Source: Nonomuraea sp. SBT364
GTDB taxonomy: Bacteria > Actinomycetota > Actinomycetes > Streptosporangiales > Streptosporangiaceae
Reading direction: 5' to 3'
Length of the DNA: 36,753 nt
Assembly: GCF_001083785.1 (NCBI RefSeq)
Contig: NZ_LAVL01000083.1
Coordinates: forward strand, 1 to 36,753
Shown here piece by piece: positions 1 through 10,149 of this stretch. Each line of letters starts with the position of its first letter. Within the stretch, counting starts at the first letter, position 1. The notes under the pieces were generated by a model. That model was not told where the DNA came from. It ran no database searches and worked only from the letters and a program-made list of their open reading frames with translations. Made by a program: the position numbers and the translations under genes.

Positions 1-53
1 CTCCCCAGCTGACCCCGACCCCGGCGCTGCGCGCGGCCGGGGAGAATGGGGGG

Positions 54-1046
54 GTGGGACCGCGACCAGCCGTAGCCGATGTCCGCAGGATGGTGCGTGA
101 GGCACTGGCGGACGTACCCGAGGGAAGCCTGGTGCTCGCGGCTTGCAGCGGGGGCGCCGACTCACTGGCCCTGGCGGCGGCGCTGGGGTTCGCGGGGCCG
201 AGGGCGGGGCTGCGTACGGGCCTCGTGAGCGTGGACCACCAACTGCAGGAGGGCTCCGGGGAGCGGGCGGCGCGGGTGGCGGCGCTGGCGGAGGAGCTGG
301 GCCTGGGCTTCGGCGAGGTGCGGACCGTCGAGGTGGGCACGGCCGGCGGGCCGGAGGCGGCGGCCAGGGAGGCGCGCTACGGGGCGCTGAAGGAGGCGGC
401 CGGGGCCCACGGGGCGGCGGCGGTGCTGCTCGGGCACACGAGGGACGACCAGGCGGAGACCGTCCTGCTGGGGCTGGCCAGGGGAAGCGGGCTGCGGTCG
501 CTCGCGGGCATGGCCGGGACGACGGGCGTCTATCGCCGGCCGTTCCTGGAGATCTCCCGGGCGACGACGGTGGGCGCGTGCGAGGCGCTGGGGCTGTCGC
601 CGTGGCAGGATCCGCACAACGACGACCCGCGCTTCACCCGCGTACGGGTGCGGAACGTGGCGCTGCCGATCCTGGAGAGGGAGCTCGGGCCGGGCGTGGC
701 GGAGGCGCTGGCGCGGACCGCCGCGCTGGCGCGGGAGGACGCGGACGCGCTCGATCAGTGGGCCGAATCGGCGTACCAGGATTGCGCTCTAAGCGATATC
801 GCCGGAAACGTGACGCTGGCCGTACGGGCTCTGGAGGGGGTCCCGGGGGCCGTACGGACACGGGTGCTGCGGCGGGCGGCGCTCGCGGCGGGAGCGCCGT
901 CCGGGGCGCTTTCGGCGGGGCACGTGCGGGCCGTGGACCGCCTGATCACGCGGTGGCACGGGCAGAAGGCCGTGGACCTGCCCGGGGGTCTGACCGCCGT
1001 CCGGCGGTATGGCACCCTGATACTCGCCATCAGTCCCATCGCGTAA
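54..1046 (+). CDS. tilS: tRNA(Ile)-lysidine synthase TilS
   Basis: ATP-dependent N-type ligase that attaches lysine to C34 of tRNA-Ile(CAU), converting it to lysidine so that AUA is read as Ile. The PP-loop SGGADS is at residues 32-37 and the second conserved block HTRDDQAETVL is at 128-138. At 330 aa it has the usual actinobacterial length, with a catalytic N-terminal domain and a short C-terminal part. The start is GTG 54, supported by GGGGAG at 39-44; ATG 90 is an in-frame alternative that would still keep the PP-loop. It is followed 11 bp later by hpt, whose ribosome site overlaps the tilS stop, so the two are probably co-transcribed. Confidence 0.95.
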   Translation: MGPRPAVADVRRMVREALADVPEGSLVLAACSGGADSLALAAALGFAGPRAGLRTGLVSVDHQLQEGSGERAARVAALAEELGLGFGEVRTVEVGTAGGPEAAAREARYGALKEAAGAHGAAAVLLGHTRDDQAETVLLGLARGSGLRSLAGMAGTTGVYRRPFLEISRATTVGACEALGLSPWQDPHNDDPRFTRVRVRNVALPILERELGPGVAEALARTAALAREDADALDQWAESAYQDCALSDIAGNVTLAVRALEGVPGAVRTRVLRRAALAAGAPSGALSAGHVRAVDRLITRWHGQKAVDLPGGLTAVRRYGTLILAISPIA

Positions 1047-1057
1047 GGAACCAACAG

Positions 1058-1609
1058 GTGGACGCTGCCGACATGGGCAAGGATCTGGAGAAGGTCCTCA
1101 TCCCGGAGGACGAGCTCCAGGCCAAGATCAAGCAGTTGGCCGGGCGCATCGACGAGGACTACGCGGGCCAGGAACTGCTGCTCGTGGGCGTGCTGAAGGG
1201 CGCCGTCATGGTGATGGCCGACCTGGCCAGGGCCTTGCACGTGCCGGTGCAGATGGACTGGATGGCGGTGTCGTCCTACGGGGCGGGCACGAAGTCGTCG
1301 GGCGTCGTGCGGGTGCTGAAGGACCTCGACACCGACATCATGAACCGCCACGTGCTCATCGTGGAGGACATCATCGACTCCGGCCTGACCCTTCACTGGC
1401 TGCTGGAGAACCTCAAGTCGCGCAACCCGGCCTCGCTGGAGATCTGCACCGCGCTGCGCAAGCCCGACGCGGTCAAGGTGCCGATCGACGTCAAGTACGT
1501 GGGCTTCGACATCCCCAACGAGTTCGTGATCGGCTACGGGCTCGACTACGCCGAGCGATACCGGAACCTTCCGTTCATCGGGACCCTCGCGCCGCACGTT
1601 TACCGCTAG
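1058..1609 (+). CDS. hpt: Hypoxanthine phosphoribosyltransferase
   Basis: Purine salvage enzyme of 183 aa that transfers phosphoribose from PRPP to hypoxanthine or guanine. The PRPP-binding motif VEDIIDSGLT lies at about residues 102-111, and the conserved KG segment (VGVLKGAV) is at about 43-50. The start is GTG 1058, preceded by AAGGAA at 1045-1050 with 7-nt spacing; this SD overlaps the tilS stop. ATG 1073 is a possible later start. The open frame continues far upstream out of frame with tilS, but that extension is a GC-rich shadow. tilS-hpt-ftsH is conserved gene order in actinobacteria. Confidence 0.95.
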   Translation: MDAADMGKDLEKVLIPEDELQAKIKQLAGRIDEDYAGQELLLVGVLKGAVMVMADLARALHVPVQMDWMAVSSYGAGTKSSGVVRVLKDLDTDIMNRHVLIVEDIIDSGLTLHWLLENLKSRNPASLEICTALRKPDAVKVPIDVKYVGFDIPNEFVIGYGLDYAERYRNLPFIGTLAPHVYR

Positions 1610-1843
1610 CAATCCGGACTGTGGCCGGGAACACCACGTACCTTGACGTACGTTGGTAGGGAAGACCGGTGTAGCGGGCGGTCCCTCCGTGCGCTCCTCC
1701 GGTGTACCTTCTGACTCCGGGAGGGTGACCCAGCGTCCCCTTCGGGTAGTCAGAAGTCGCGGTGCCGGATGCCGCGGCCCCGGTTCTCCGGGGTTCCAGG
1801 CCATGGTCAGGAAGGGACGGGCCCGCAAGGGGTTCCGCATCGG
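1610..1843 (+). promoter_or_regulatory. hpt-ftsH intergenic region with hairpin
   Basis: This 234-bp gap carries a perfect 9-bp inverted repeat, CTTCTGACT (1708-1716) and AGTCAGAAG (1748-1756), around a 31-nt GC-rich loop that can fold further. A TTGACG hexamer at 1643-1648 could be a -35 element, but no convincing -10 is seen at the right distance. The hairpin could be an hpt terminator or part of an ftsH 5' leader; no T-tract follows it. Confidence 0.4.
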
Positions 1844-3834
<1,991 letters not shown>

Positions 3835-3838
<4 letters not shown>

Positions 3839-4413
3839 AGCCGCACGACGTCGATTTCGGCCGGATCGAGAAGGCCGTCCGCGAGATCCTCTACGCCATC
3901 GGCGAGGATCCCGACCGCGACGGCCTTCTCGAGACGCCCGCCCGCGTCGCCCGTGCTTACGCCGAACAGTTCTCCGGCCTGCACCAGACCCCCGAAGACG
4001 TGCTCAACAAGGTCTTCGACGTCGACCACGACGAGATGGTGCTGGTCAAGGACATCGAGGTCTACTCGACGTGTGAGCACCATCTGGTGCCGTTCTACGG
4101 CGTGGCCCACGTCGGCTACATCCCGAACGACCAGGGCCAGGTGACCGGCCTGTCCAAGCTGGCCAGGCTGGTCGACGTGTTCGCCCGCCGGCCGCAGGTC
4201 CAGGAGCGGATGACCTCGCAGATCGCCGACGGGATCATGCGGGTGCTGGACCCGCGCGGCGTGATCGTCGTGGTCGAGGCCGAGCACCTGTGCATGACGA
4301 TGCGAGGGGTGCGCAAGCCGGGCGCCAAGACCGTCACGTCGGCCGTCCGGGGTGACTTCCGCACCAGCGACAAGACCCGCGCCGAGGCGATGGCGCTGAT
4401 CCTCGGACGCTGA
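3835..4413 (+). CDS. folE: GTP cyclohydrolase I
   Basis: First enzyme of tetrahydrofolate synthesis, converting GTP to 7,8-dihydroneopterin triphosphate (192 aa). The zinc ligands fit Cys80 and His83 in STCEHHLVPF and Cys153 in HLCMTMRGV, the pattern of the classical zinc FolE (type IA). The start is GTG 3835, forming a GTGA overlap with the ftsH stop, with GGAGA at 3824-3828. Coupled translation with ftsH is likely. It is the head of the folate part of the operon. Confidence 0.96.
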
Positions 4414-4453
4414 CGCCTGTCCGCGCCGCATGGATTCCGCAGCGGGCGGATCG

Positions 4454-4462
4454 TTATCCACA
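4454..4462 (+). other. Perfect DnaA box (TTATCCACA)
   Basis: TTATCCACA in the folE-folP gap matches the bacterial DnaA-box consensus TTATNCACA exactly. The surrounding sequence is GC-rich, so such a 9-mer is rare by chance. It sits 52 bp before the folP start. Whether DnaA binds here is inference. Confidence 0.5.
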
Positions 4463-4501
4463 ACCGGGGACCCGCGATATCACCAGGTATGGGCGAGCGC
4501 C

Positions 4502-4507
4502 TAGGCT
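4502..4507 (+). promoter_or_regulatory. Putative -10 (TAGGCT) for leaderless folP transcript
   Basis: TAGGCT fits the actinobacterial TANNNT -10 pattern and lies 7 nt before the folP ATG, the spacing typical of leaderless mRNAs. No SD sits in front of folP. No clear -35 is visible, so this is a moderate call. Confidence 0.4.
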
Positions 4508-4514
4508 TGGCCTC

Positions 4515-5366
4515 ATGACGAGAGTGCCGGGGCTGGGCGACGAGGACCGGTGCCTTGTCATGGGCGTCGTCAACGTGACGCCCGACTCGTTCTCCGACGG
4601 CGGCCTGTGGTTCGACGAGGCGGTGGCGATCCGCCGCGGGCTTGAGCTGGTCGCCGAGGGGGCCGACATCGTCGACGTGGGCGGCGAGTCGACCAGGCCC
4701 GGAGCCGCCAGGGTGTCCCTGGAGGAAGAGCTGGCCCGCGTGGTGCCCGTGATCAGGGCGCTCGACGCGGAGGGCGTGGCCGTCAGTGTCGACACGATGC
4801 GGGCCGAGGTGGCCAGGGCCGCCGTCGAGGCGGGCGCGCGGCTCGTCAACGACGTGAGCGGCGGCCTGGCCGATCCCGAGATGCCGCGGGTGGTGGCCGC
4901 CACCGGCGTGCCCTACGTGGTCATGCACTGGCGCGGCCACAGCCAAGACATGGACAGCCGCGCCGTCTATCACGACGTGGTCACCGAGGTGCGCGAGGAG
5001 CTCGCCAAGCGGGTCGACCTGGTGCTCGCCGAGGGGGCGTCGGAGGAGCAGATCGTGCTCGATCCCGGTCTCGGCTTCGCCAAGAACGCCGCGCACAACT
5101 GGGCGCTGCTCGCCGGCACGCGGCAGCTGGCCGAGCTGGGCTATCCGCTGCTCATCGGGGCCTCGCGCAAGAGGTTCCTGGGGCGGCTGCTGGCCGGCGC
5201 CGACGGCACGCCGCGCCCGTTCAGCGGCAGCGACGACGCCACCCTGGCCGTGACCGCGCTGGCCGCCCGCGAGGGCGCCTGGTGCGTACGGGTGCACCAC
5301 GTAGGTCCCAACGCCGATGCCGTGCGCGTGGCCGCAGCATGGAAGAGAGCCGGAGCCAACACATGA
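4515..5366 (+). CDS. folP: Dihydropteroate synthase
   Basis: Condenses p-aminobenzoate with hydroxymethyl-dihydropterin pyrophosphate; target of sulfonamides. At 283 aa it has the usual length. Signature blocks are NVTPDSFSDGG at 20-30, DVGGESTRPGA at 54-64, DPGLGFAKN at 183-191 and GASRKRF at 215-221. The start ATG 4515 has no SD but a TAGGCT -10-like box 7 nt upstream, so the message may begin at the start codon. The last codons overlap the next gene as ATGA, so the genes from here to 7119 read as one translationally coupled run. Confidence 0.95.
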   Translation: MTRVPGLGDEDRCLVMGVVNVTPDSFSDGGLWFDEAVAIRRGLELVAEGADIVDVGGESTRPGAARVSLEEELARVVPVIRALDAEGVAVSVDTMRAEVARAAVEAGARLVNDVSGGLADPEMPRVVAATGVPYVVMHWRGHSQDMDSRAVYHDVVTEVREELAKRVDLVLAEGASEEQIVLDPGLGFAKNAAHNWALLAGTRQLAELGYPLLIGASRKRFLGRLLAGADGTPRPFSGSDDATLAVTALAAREGAWCVRVHHVGPNADAVRVAAAWKRAGANT

Positions 5367-5809
5367 GCGTCGACACCGCCGCCATCGAGACGGTGAACCA
5401 GGACTTCTACACCGCGATCGAGGATGCCAACCTCGACAGGATGACCGAGATCTGGGCCGAGGACACCGCTGACGACCAGGTCAGCTGCGTGCATCCTGGC
5501 TGGACCCTGCTGACCGGGCGCTCGGAGGTGCTGCGGTCCTGGGCGTTGATCATGGCCAACACGACCTACATCCAGTTCGTGCTCACCGACGTCAACACCA
5601 CGGTCCTGGGCGACGTGGCCGTCCTCACCTGTGTGGAGAACATCCTCACCGCGGGCGAGGAGGGCGAGTCCAGTTTCGCCGCGGGCAAGGTGGTGGCCAG
5701 CAACGTCTACATCCGCACGGGGCAGGGCTGGCGGCTGTGGATGCACCACGGCTCGCCGGTGCTGCAGGGCGATGACGACGAGGAGGAGGAAGACGAGCTT
5801 GAGCGCTGA
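5363..5809 (+). CDS. NTF2-like / SnoaL-fold protein of the fol operon
   Basis: 148-aa protein of the cone-shaped NTF2/SnoaL fold: an N-terminal helix (residues 5-35), then strands containing HPGW at 44-47 and WRLWMHHGSPV at 123-133. No catalytic role is known to me; its fixed place between folP and folB in actinobacteria suggests a link to pterin metabolism, but that is inference. The C-terminus is strikingly acidic (GDDDEEEEDE, 137-146). The DNA coding for this tail supplies the ribosome site of folB. Start ATG 5363 in an ATGA overlap with folP, with GGAG at 5352-5355. Confidence 0.85.
   Translation: MSVDTAAIETVNQDFYTAIEDANLDRMTEIWAEDTADDQVSCVHPGWTLLTGRSEVLRSWALIMANTTYIQFVLTDVNTTVLGDVAVLTCVENILTAGEEGESSFAAGKVVASNVYIRTGQGWRLWMHHGSPVLQGDDDEEEEDELER
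5781..5790 (+). promoter_or_regulatory. folB ribosome-binding site inside the upstream gene
   Basis: AGGAGGAGGA is an unusually strong Shine-Dalgarno lying 8 nt before TTG 5799. It is formed by the Glu codons of the acidic tail of the preceding NTF2-like protein, so one stretch serves as both code and ribosome site. It decides the TTG start of folB. Confidence 0.75.
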
Positions 5810-6164
5810 CCGGATCGCGCTGAAGGGCCTGCGGGCCCGGGGGAGACACGGGGTGCTCGCCGCCGAGCGGGAGCTGGGGCAGGAGTTCGTCGTCGACGCG
5901 ACGCTCTTCCTTGACACCGCGCCGGCGGCCGCCGGTGACGATCTGGCCAAGACCGTCGACTACGGCGAGCTGGCCCAGGACCTGGTCGAAGTGGTCGAGG
6001 GCGAGCCGGTCGAGCTGATCGAGACGCTCGCGCAGCGGCTGGCCGACGTCTGTCTGGCCCGGAAGCTCGTCGAGGCGGTCGAGGTGAGTGTGCACAAGCC
6101 GGCGGCGCCGATCCCGTTGCCGTTCGGCGACGTGGTGGTGACGATCGAGCGGAGCCGTCCATGA
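5799..6164 (+). CDS. folB: Dihydroneopterin aldolase
   Basis: Cleaves 7,8-dihydroneopterin to 6-hydroxymethyl-dihydropterin (121 aa, the usual length). VDYGEL (Tyr54) and the catalytic lysine in VHKP (Lys100) are present, as is the ERELGQEF block near residue 24. The start is TTG 5799, chosen because AGGAGGAGGA lies 8 nt upstream; it overlaps the preceding gene by 11 bp. The 3' end overlaps folK as ATGA. Confidence 0.92.
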   Translation: MSADRIALKGLRARGRHGVLAAERELGQEFVVDATLFLDTAPAAAGDDLAKTVDYGELAQDLVEVVEGEPVELIETLAQRLADVCLARKLVEAVEVSVHKPAAPIPLPFGDVVVTIERSRP

Positions 6165-6667
6165 AGGCCGTCCTCGCCCTCGGGGGCAACCTGGGCCGGC
6201 GTTTCGAGACGCTGCAGGGGGCCATCGACACGCTGTTCGACGCGCCGGGGCTGGAGTTCGTCTCGGTGTCGCCGGTCTACGAGACCGATCCGGTGGGCGG
6301 CCCCGGCGGGCAGCGGCCCTACCTCAACGCGGTGGTCGTGGCGGAGACCACGCTGGCGCCGCGCACGCTGCTGGAGCGGGCGCAGAGCGTGGAGAACGCG
6401 TTCGGGCGGGTGCGCCAGGAGCGATGGGGGCCGCGCACGCTCGACATCGACCTGATCATGGTCGGCGAAACGGTCAGCGACGATCCGGAGCTGACGTTGC
6501 CGCATCCGCTGGCGCACGAGCGGGCGTTCGTGCTGGTGCCGTGGGCGGCGGCCGACCCCGACGGCGAGGTGCCGGGGCGCGGCCGGGTGGCCGACCTGCT
6601 CGCGGGCCTGGACCGGCGCGGTGTGCGGCTGCGCGGAGACCTCAAGCTGCAGAGGCCGGACGATTGA
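6161..6667 (+). CDS. folK: 6-hydroxymethyl-dihydropterin pyrophosphokinase
   Basis: Transfers pyrophosphate from ATP to hydroxymethyl-dihydropterin, giving the FolP substrate (168 aa). Key motifs are LALGGNLG at 5-12, PRTLDIDLI at 91-99 (Mg-binding Asp pair) and HPLAHERAFVLVP at 115-127. The ATG start overlaps the folB stop (ATGA), and its own stop overlaps the next start as TTGA. Together with folE, folP and folB this gives four of the steps to dihydropteroate in one run. Confidence 0.95.
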   Translation: MKAVLALGGNLGRRFETLQGAIDTLFDAPGLEFVSVSPVYETDPVGGPGGQRPYLNAVVVAETTLAPRTLLERAQSVENAFGRVRQERWGPRTLDIDLIMVGETVSDDPELTLPHPLAHERAFVLVPWAAADPDGEVPGRGRVADLLAGLDRRGVRLRGDLKLQRPDD

Positions 6668-7119
6668 GGCCGACCCGGCCCGGCGTGCTCGTCGGGCTCA
6701 TCGTCGTCGTCGCGCTGATCACCTGGGTGCTGGTGCGGCAGTTCTACGCCGACCTGCCGCTGGTGCCGTGGACGGCGATCCCGACGGTGCTGCTGCTGGG
6801 CATCGGCGAGGCGTACACGGCCTGGATGACCAGGGCGCGGATCGCTCGCAAGCCGGGCACCAAGCCGGCCGAGCCGCTCGCGGTGGCCCGCCTGGCGGCC
6901 CTGGGCAAGGCGTCGGCCTACGGCGGCGCGGTGTTCGCGGGGGTGTTCGCCGGGTTCGCCCTGCACACGGTTCAGCTCTTCACCCGGGAGACGCCGCGGT
7001 CGGAGTTCTTCGTGTCGCTGGGCTCGTTCCTGTCGTGCGTGGCGCTGATCGTGGCCGCTCTGTTCCTGGAGCACGCCTGCCGCATCCCGAAGGACCCCGA
7101 GGATCAGCGGCCCGCATAG
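6664..7119 (+). CDS. DUF3180 family membrane protein
   Basis: 151-aa protein with four predicted membrane segments at about 6-24, 36-54, 85-105 and 115-136. It matches the DUF3180 proteins that follow folK in actinobacteria; the function is unknown. The start is TTG 6664, overlapping the folK stop as TTGA, with AGAGG at 6651-6655. It ends 4 bp from the convergent acyltransferase gene, with no terminator hairpin between them. Confidence 0.8.
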   Translation: MRPTRPGVLVGLIVVVALITWVLVRQFYADLPLVPWTAIPTVLLLGIGEAYTAWMTRARIARKPGTKPAEPLAVARLAALGKASAYGGAVFAGVFAGFALHTVQLFTRETPRSEFFVSLGSFLSCVALIVAALFLEHACRIPKDPEDQRPA

Positions 7120-7123
7120 AGCG

Positions 7124-8230
7124 TCACCGCGTGCTCGTGTCCGGTGATCGTTCGGCCGGGGTGCGGCGGCGGCCGAAGAGGTAGATGACCGGGAGGGTGC
7201 AGAGCAGCGGGCCGGCGATGGCCAGGGGGCGCTCCAGCCACCACCACACGTCCGGCGGCACCTCCGGGGTGAGGCTGCCGAACAGCCACCACGACAGGCC
7301 GAGCGCGATGGCCATGCCGGTGGTGTGGAAGAGGAACAGCGGCAGCGCGAAGCGGTTGATGACGGCGTTGACCCGCTGCCAGCCGGGCTTGTCCAGGACG
7401 CGTTCCATGGCCGGGCGCAGCACCTCGACCAAGCCGATCTGGAAGATGAGCAGGGCGACGATGACGAACGTCGGCGGGGCCATGTTGGACCATTTGTCCC
7501 CCGGCACGCCCACCATGGACCCCGGGTAGATGCCCGAGTAGACCAGGCCGAACAGGGCGAACAGCCCCGTCCACAGGATTCCGGCGTCGTAGCGCCGGGG
7601 CAGGGCGACGATGCGGTCGTAGAAGAAGCCCGCCTGGTGCGCCAATCCCCAGACGATGATCATGTTGAGCCAGCCGGCCCACTCGACGTCGTAGCGGAAC
7701 CGGACCACGTCCACCACCAGCGCGGCCCCGCCCAGCCAGATGAGGGCGAGCACGTCGTACTTGCGATGCAGGAGCAGCGCGACCGGCAGGAGCGCGATGA
7801 GCACCAGGTAGACGCCGAGGAACCAGAGCGGGCTGAGCACGAGCAGCACCACCCGCCACATCCACGGCACGTCGAACGCCCAGGTGACGACGGCGCCGAC
7901 GGCGATCCACGCGCCGGCCAGGGCGAGCGCCGGGAGGGAGAGCGAGCGGAGGCGCCGCCAGACGAACCGGCCGAGGCCGGTGCCGCGCTCGCACGCCCGG
8001 CCCCACGACAGCAGGTGCACGTGCCCGCCGACGTAGAAGAACAGGGGTAACACCTGCAGCAGCCAGGTGAGGATCCACAGCCCCGAGGTGAAGCCGAGCG
8101 GGCTGGTGGGTTCGGGGCCGTGCGGCTTCCACTGCAGGATGGTGAAGGCCCAGTGCCAGACCACCACCACGATCAGGCTCAGCGCCCGCAGCCAGTCGAC
8201 GTACCTGTCGCGTCGCGGAGGGGAGGTCAC
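7124..8230 (-). CDS. Acyltransferase-3 family membrane protein
   Basis: 368-aa polytopic protein of the OafA/acyltransferase-3 type. The first helix carries the family R-x10-H pattern, Arg15 to His26 (RALSLIVVVVWH), followed by about ten hydrophobic segments. Such proteins move acyl groups onto sugars or lipids across the membrane; the substrate here is unknown. The GTG start overlaps the nuoD2 stop as GTGA, so it is probably translated from the nuoD2 message even though no metabolic link is obvious. Confidence 0.85.
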   Translation of the reverse strand: MTSPPRRDRYVDWLRALSLIVVVVWHWAFTILQWKPHGPEPTSPLGFTSGLWILTWLLQVLPLFFYVGGHVHLLSWGRACERGTGLGRFVWRRLRSLSLPALALAGAWIAVGAVVTWAFDVPWMWRVVLLVLSPLWFLGVYLVLIALLPVALLLHRKYDVLALIWLGGAALVVDVVRFRYDVEWAGWLNMIIVWGLAHQAGFFYDRIVALPRRYDAGILWTGLFALFGLVYSGIYPGSMVGVPGDKWSNMAPPTFVIVALLIFQIGLVEVLRPAMERVLDKPGWQRVNAVINRFALPLFLFHTTGMAIALGLSWWLFGSLTPEVPPDVWWWLERPLAIAGPLLCTLPVIYLFGRRRTPAERSPDTSTR

Positions 8231-9381
8231 TTGTCGATGTCACCCACCACGAAGAACATCGACCCGAGGATCGCCACCATGTCCGCGACCAGGTGCCCGG
8301 GCAGCATCTCGCGCAGCACCTGGACATTGCTGTAGGACGCGGAACGCAGCTTCATCCGCCACGGCGTCTTGTCGCCCTTGGACACCAGGTAGTAGCCGTT
8401 GATGCCGAGCGGGTTCTCCGTCCAGGCGTACGTGTGGCCTTCGGGCACCTTGAGCACCTTGGGCAGGCGCTGGTTGACCGGTCCCTGGGGGAGGTCGCGC
8501 AGCCGTGCGACGCAGGCGTCGGCCAGGTCGAGCGAGACCTTGAGCTGTTCGAGGAGCACCTCGAAGCGGGCGTGGCAGTCGCCGGCGGTGCGGGTGACGA
8601 CCTTGACGGGCAGCTCGGCGTAGGCCAGGTAGGGCTGGTCGCGGCGCAGGTCGAGGTCGACCCCGGAGGCGCGGGCGATGGGACCGCTGACGCCGTACTG
8701 CAGGATCTGCTCGCGGGACAGGACGCCGACGCCCTTGGTACGGGCCAGGAAGATCTCGTTGCCGAGGATGAGGTTCTCGATGTCGGGGACGCGGCGTCGG
8801 GTCTCGGCGATCGTCCGCGCCACGCGGTCGAGCCAGCCGAGCGGCAGGTCCTCCTTGAGCCCGCCGACCCGGTTGAACATGTAGTGCATGCGCCCGCCGG
8901 AGATCTCCTCCATCACGGCCTGGAGGCGTTCGCGCTCGTCGAAGGCGTAGAAGATCGGCGTCATCGCGCCCAGCTCCAGCGGGTAGGAGCCGAGGAACAT
9001 CAGGTGGTTGAGCATCCGGTTGAGCTCGGCGAGCAGCGTGCGCGCCCACACGGCGCGGACCGGGGGCTCCATGCCGAGCATGCGTTCGGCGGCCAGCACC
9101 ACGCCGAGCTCGTTGGCGAACGCCGACAGCCAGTCGTGCCGGTTGGCCAGCACGATGATCTGCCGGTAGTCGCGCACCTCGAACAGCTTCTCGGCGCCCC
9201 GGTGCATGTAGCCGATGATCGGCTCGGCGGTGGAGATGCGCTCGCCGTCGAGAGTGAGACGCAACCGGAGCACTCCGTGCGTCGACGGGTGCTGCGGGCC
9301 GATGTTCAGGATCATGTCCTCGGTGGCCAGTTCCTTGGCGCCCGCACCGATTCCGACCACGCGTTCCGTCATACGGCCCAT
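8227..9381 (-). CDS. nuoD2: Orphan NADH-quinone oxidoreductase subunit D paralogue (NuoD2 type)
   Basis: 384-aa protein of the complex I 49-kDa / NuoD family, standing without any other nuo gene. GPQHPSTHGVLRL at 28-40 keeps the quinone-site His (His35), and GYMHRGAEKL at 57-66 keeps the Arg (Arg61) equivalent to mammalian NDUFS2 Arg85, the residue dimethylated by NDUFAF7. At the site of the quinone-binding Tyr (Tyr87 of Thermus Nqo4, from memory) it has Trp84 (RHDW). Start uncertain: ATG 9381, ATG 9372 or GTG 9435. The gene runs into the acyltransferase with a 4-bp overlap. Streptomycetes also carry a second NuoD; its role is not established. Confidence 0.9.
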   Translation of the reverse strand: MGRMTERVVGIGAGAKELATEDMILNIGPQHPSTHGVLRLRLTLDGERISTAEPIIGYMHRGAEKLFEVRDYRQIIVLANRHDWLSAFANELGVVLAAERMLGMEPPVRAVWARTLLAELNRMLNHLMFLGSYPLELGAMTPIFYAFDERERLQAVMEEISGGRMHYMFNRVGGLKEDLPLGWLDRVARTIAETRRRVPDIENLILGNEIFLARTKGVGVLSREQILQYGVSGPIARASGVDLDLRRDQPYLAYAELPVKVVTRTAGDCHARFEVLLEQLKVSLDLADACVARLRDLPQGPVNQRLPKVLKVPEGHTYAWTENPLGINGYYLVSKGDKTPWRMKLRSASYSNVQVLREMLPGHLVADMVAILGSMFFVVGDIDK

Positions 9382-9473
9382 GCTGCCACCGGTGGGTCGG
9401 TCAAGGAACGGTATGGGGGTGCATCGCTGGTCCACCCAGGGGGATGAGTACTGGAAACGGGGGAGAAAAGGTC

Positions 9474-10148
9474 ATGAAAAGGGTTGTGTTCGACATCGCC
9501 GCCCTGATCGCACGGGTGGTGATCGGCGTCATCTTCCTGGCGCACGGATGGCAGAAATGGCAGGCCGGGCTGGGGGCCACGGCCGCCATGTTCGGCCAGT
9601 CGGGGGTGCCGCAGCCGCAGCTCGCCGCCGCGTTCACCACGGTCGCGGAGACGGTCGGCGGCATCCTGCTGATCCTCGGCCTGCTGGTGCGGCCGGCCGC
9701 GCTGGTGCTGCTCATCGGCATGATCGGGGCGGCCGTGTTCGTGCACGCGCCGAACGGCATCTTCGTCCAGCAGGGCGGCTGGGAACTGGTCGGGGCGCTG
9801 GGGGCGGCGTCGCTGCTGTTCCTGGCGCTGGGCGGCGGGCGTTTCGGCGTCGACGGGATTCTCAGCGGCGTCTTCAGGCGGCGGGCCGAGCGGCGGGCGG
9901 CCGAGCGGGAGCCGGTGGCGGGCACCACGACCGTGGACCGGCCGGCTCCCGACACGAAGGCCGCCTACCCGGACGAACGGCATGCCGTGCCCCGGCAACC
10001 GGCCGAGCACGAGCGCCCGCAACCGGCCGAGCACGAGCGCCCGCACCCGGCCGAGCACCGGCCGGGCGGGCTGAGCGAGGAGGACATGCGCGACGTGGAC
10101 GCGGTGGTGAACGACCAGCCGACGCGCCCGAAGCCGCCGAACCGCTGA
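9474..10148 (+). CDS. DoxX family membrane protein with charged repeat tail
   Basis: 224-aa protein. Four membrane segments at about 7-24, 55-73, 76-92 and 104-121 fit the DoxX family, whose members in actinobacteria are tied to thiol/oxidant balance. From residue 130 on, a hydrophilic Arg/Glu/Pro tail follows, including 2.6 copies of QPAEHERP. ATG 9474 is chosen over ATG 9444 because GGGAG at 9461-9465 gives good spacing. It is divergent from nuoD2 and ends 1 bp before the convergent aminotransferase. Confidence 0.85.
   Translation: MKRVVFDIAALIARVVIGVIFLAHGWQKWQAGLGATAAMFGQSGVPQPQLAAAFTTVAETVGGILLILGLLVRPAALVLLIGMIGAAVFVHAPNGIFVQQGGWELVGALGAASLLFLALGGGRFGVDGILSGVFRRRAERRAAEREPVAGTTTVDRPAPDTKAAYPDERHAVPRQPAEHERPQPAEHERPHPAEHRPGGLSEEDMRDVDAVVNDQPTRPKPPNR
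9996..10058 (+). repeat. 24-bp tandem repeat in the DoxX tail
   Basis: Two exact 24-bp units (9996-10019 and 10020-10043) are followed by a partial third copy to about 10058. They encode repeats of Gln/His-Pro-Ala-Glu-His-Glu-Arg-Pro. The in-frame repeat suggests length variation by slippage without frame loss. Confidence 0.85.
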
Positions 10149-10149
10149 C

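Noticed and set aside
1..53. End of an upstream gene (in-frame TGA at 10-12)
   Set aside because: Too short to identify any protein; only the tilS ribosome site can be supported.
143..1057. Upstream open extension of the hpt frame across tilS
   Set aside because: It is a Gly/Arg-rich shadow of the tilS coding sequence; hpt has a good start at 1058.
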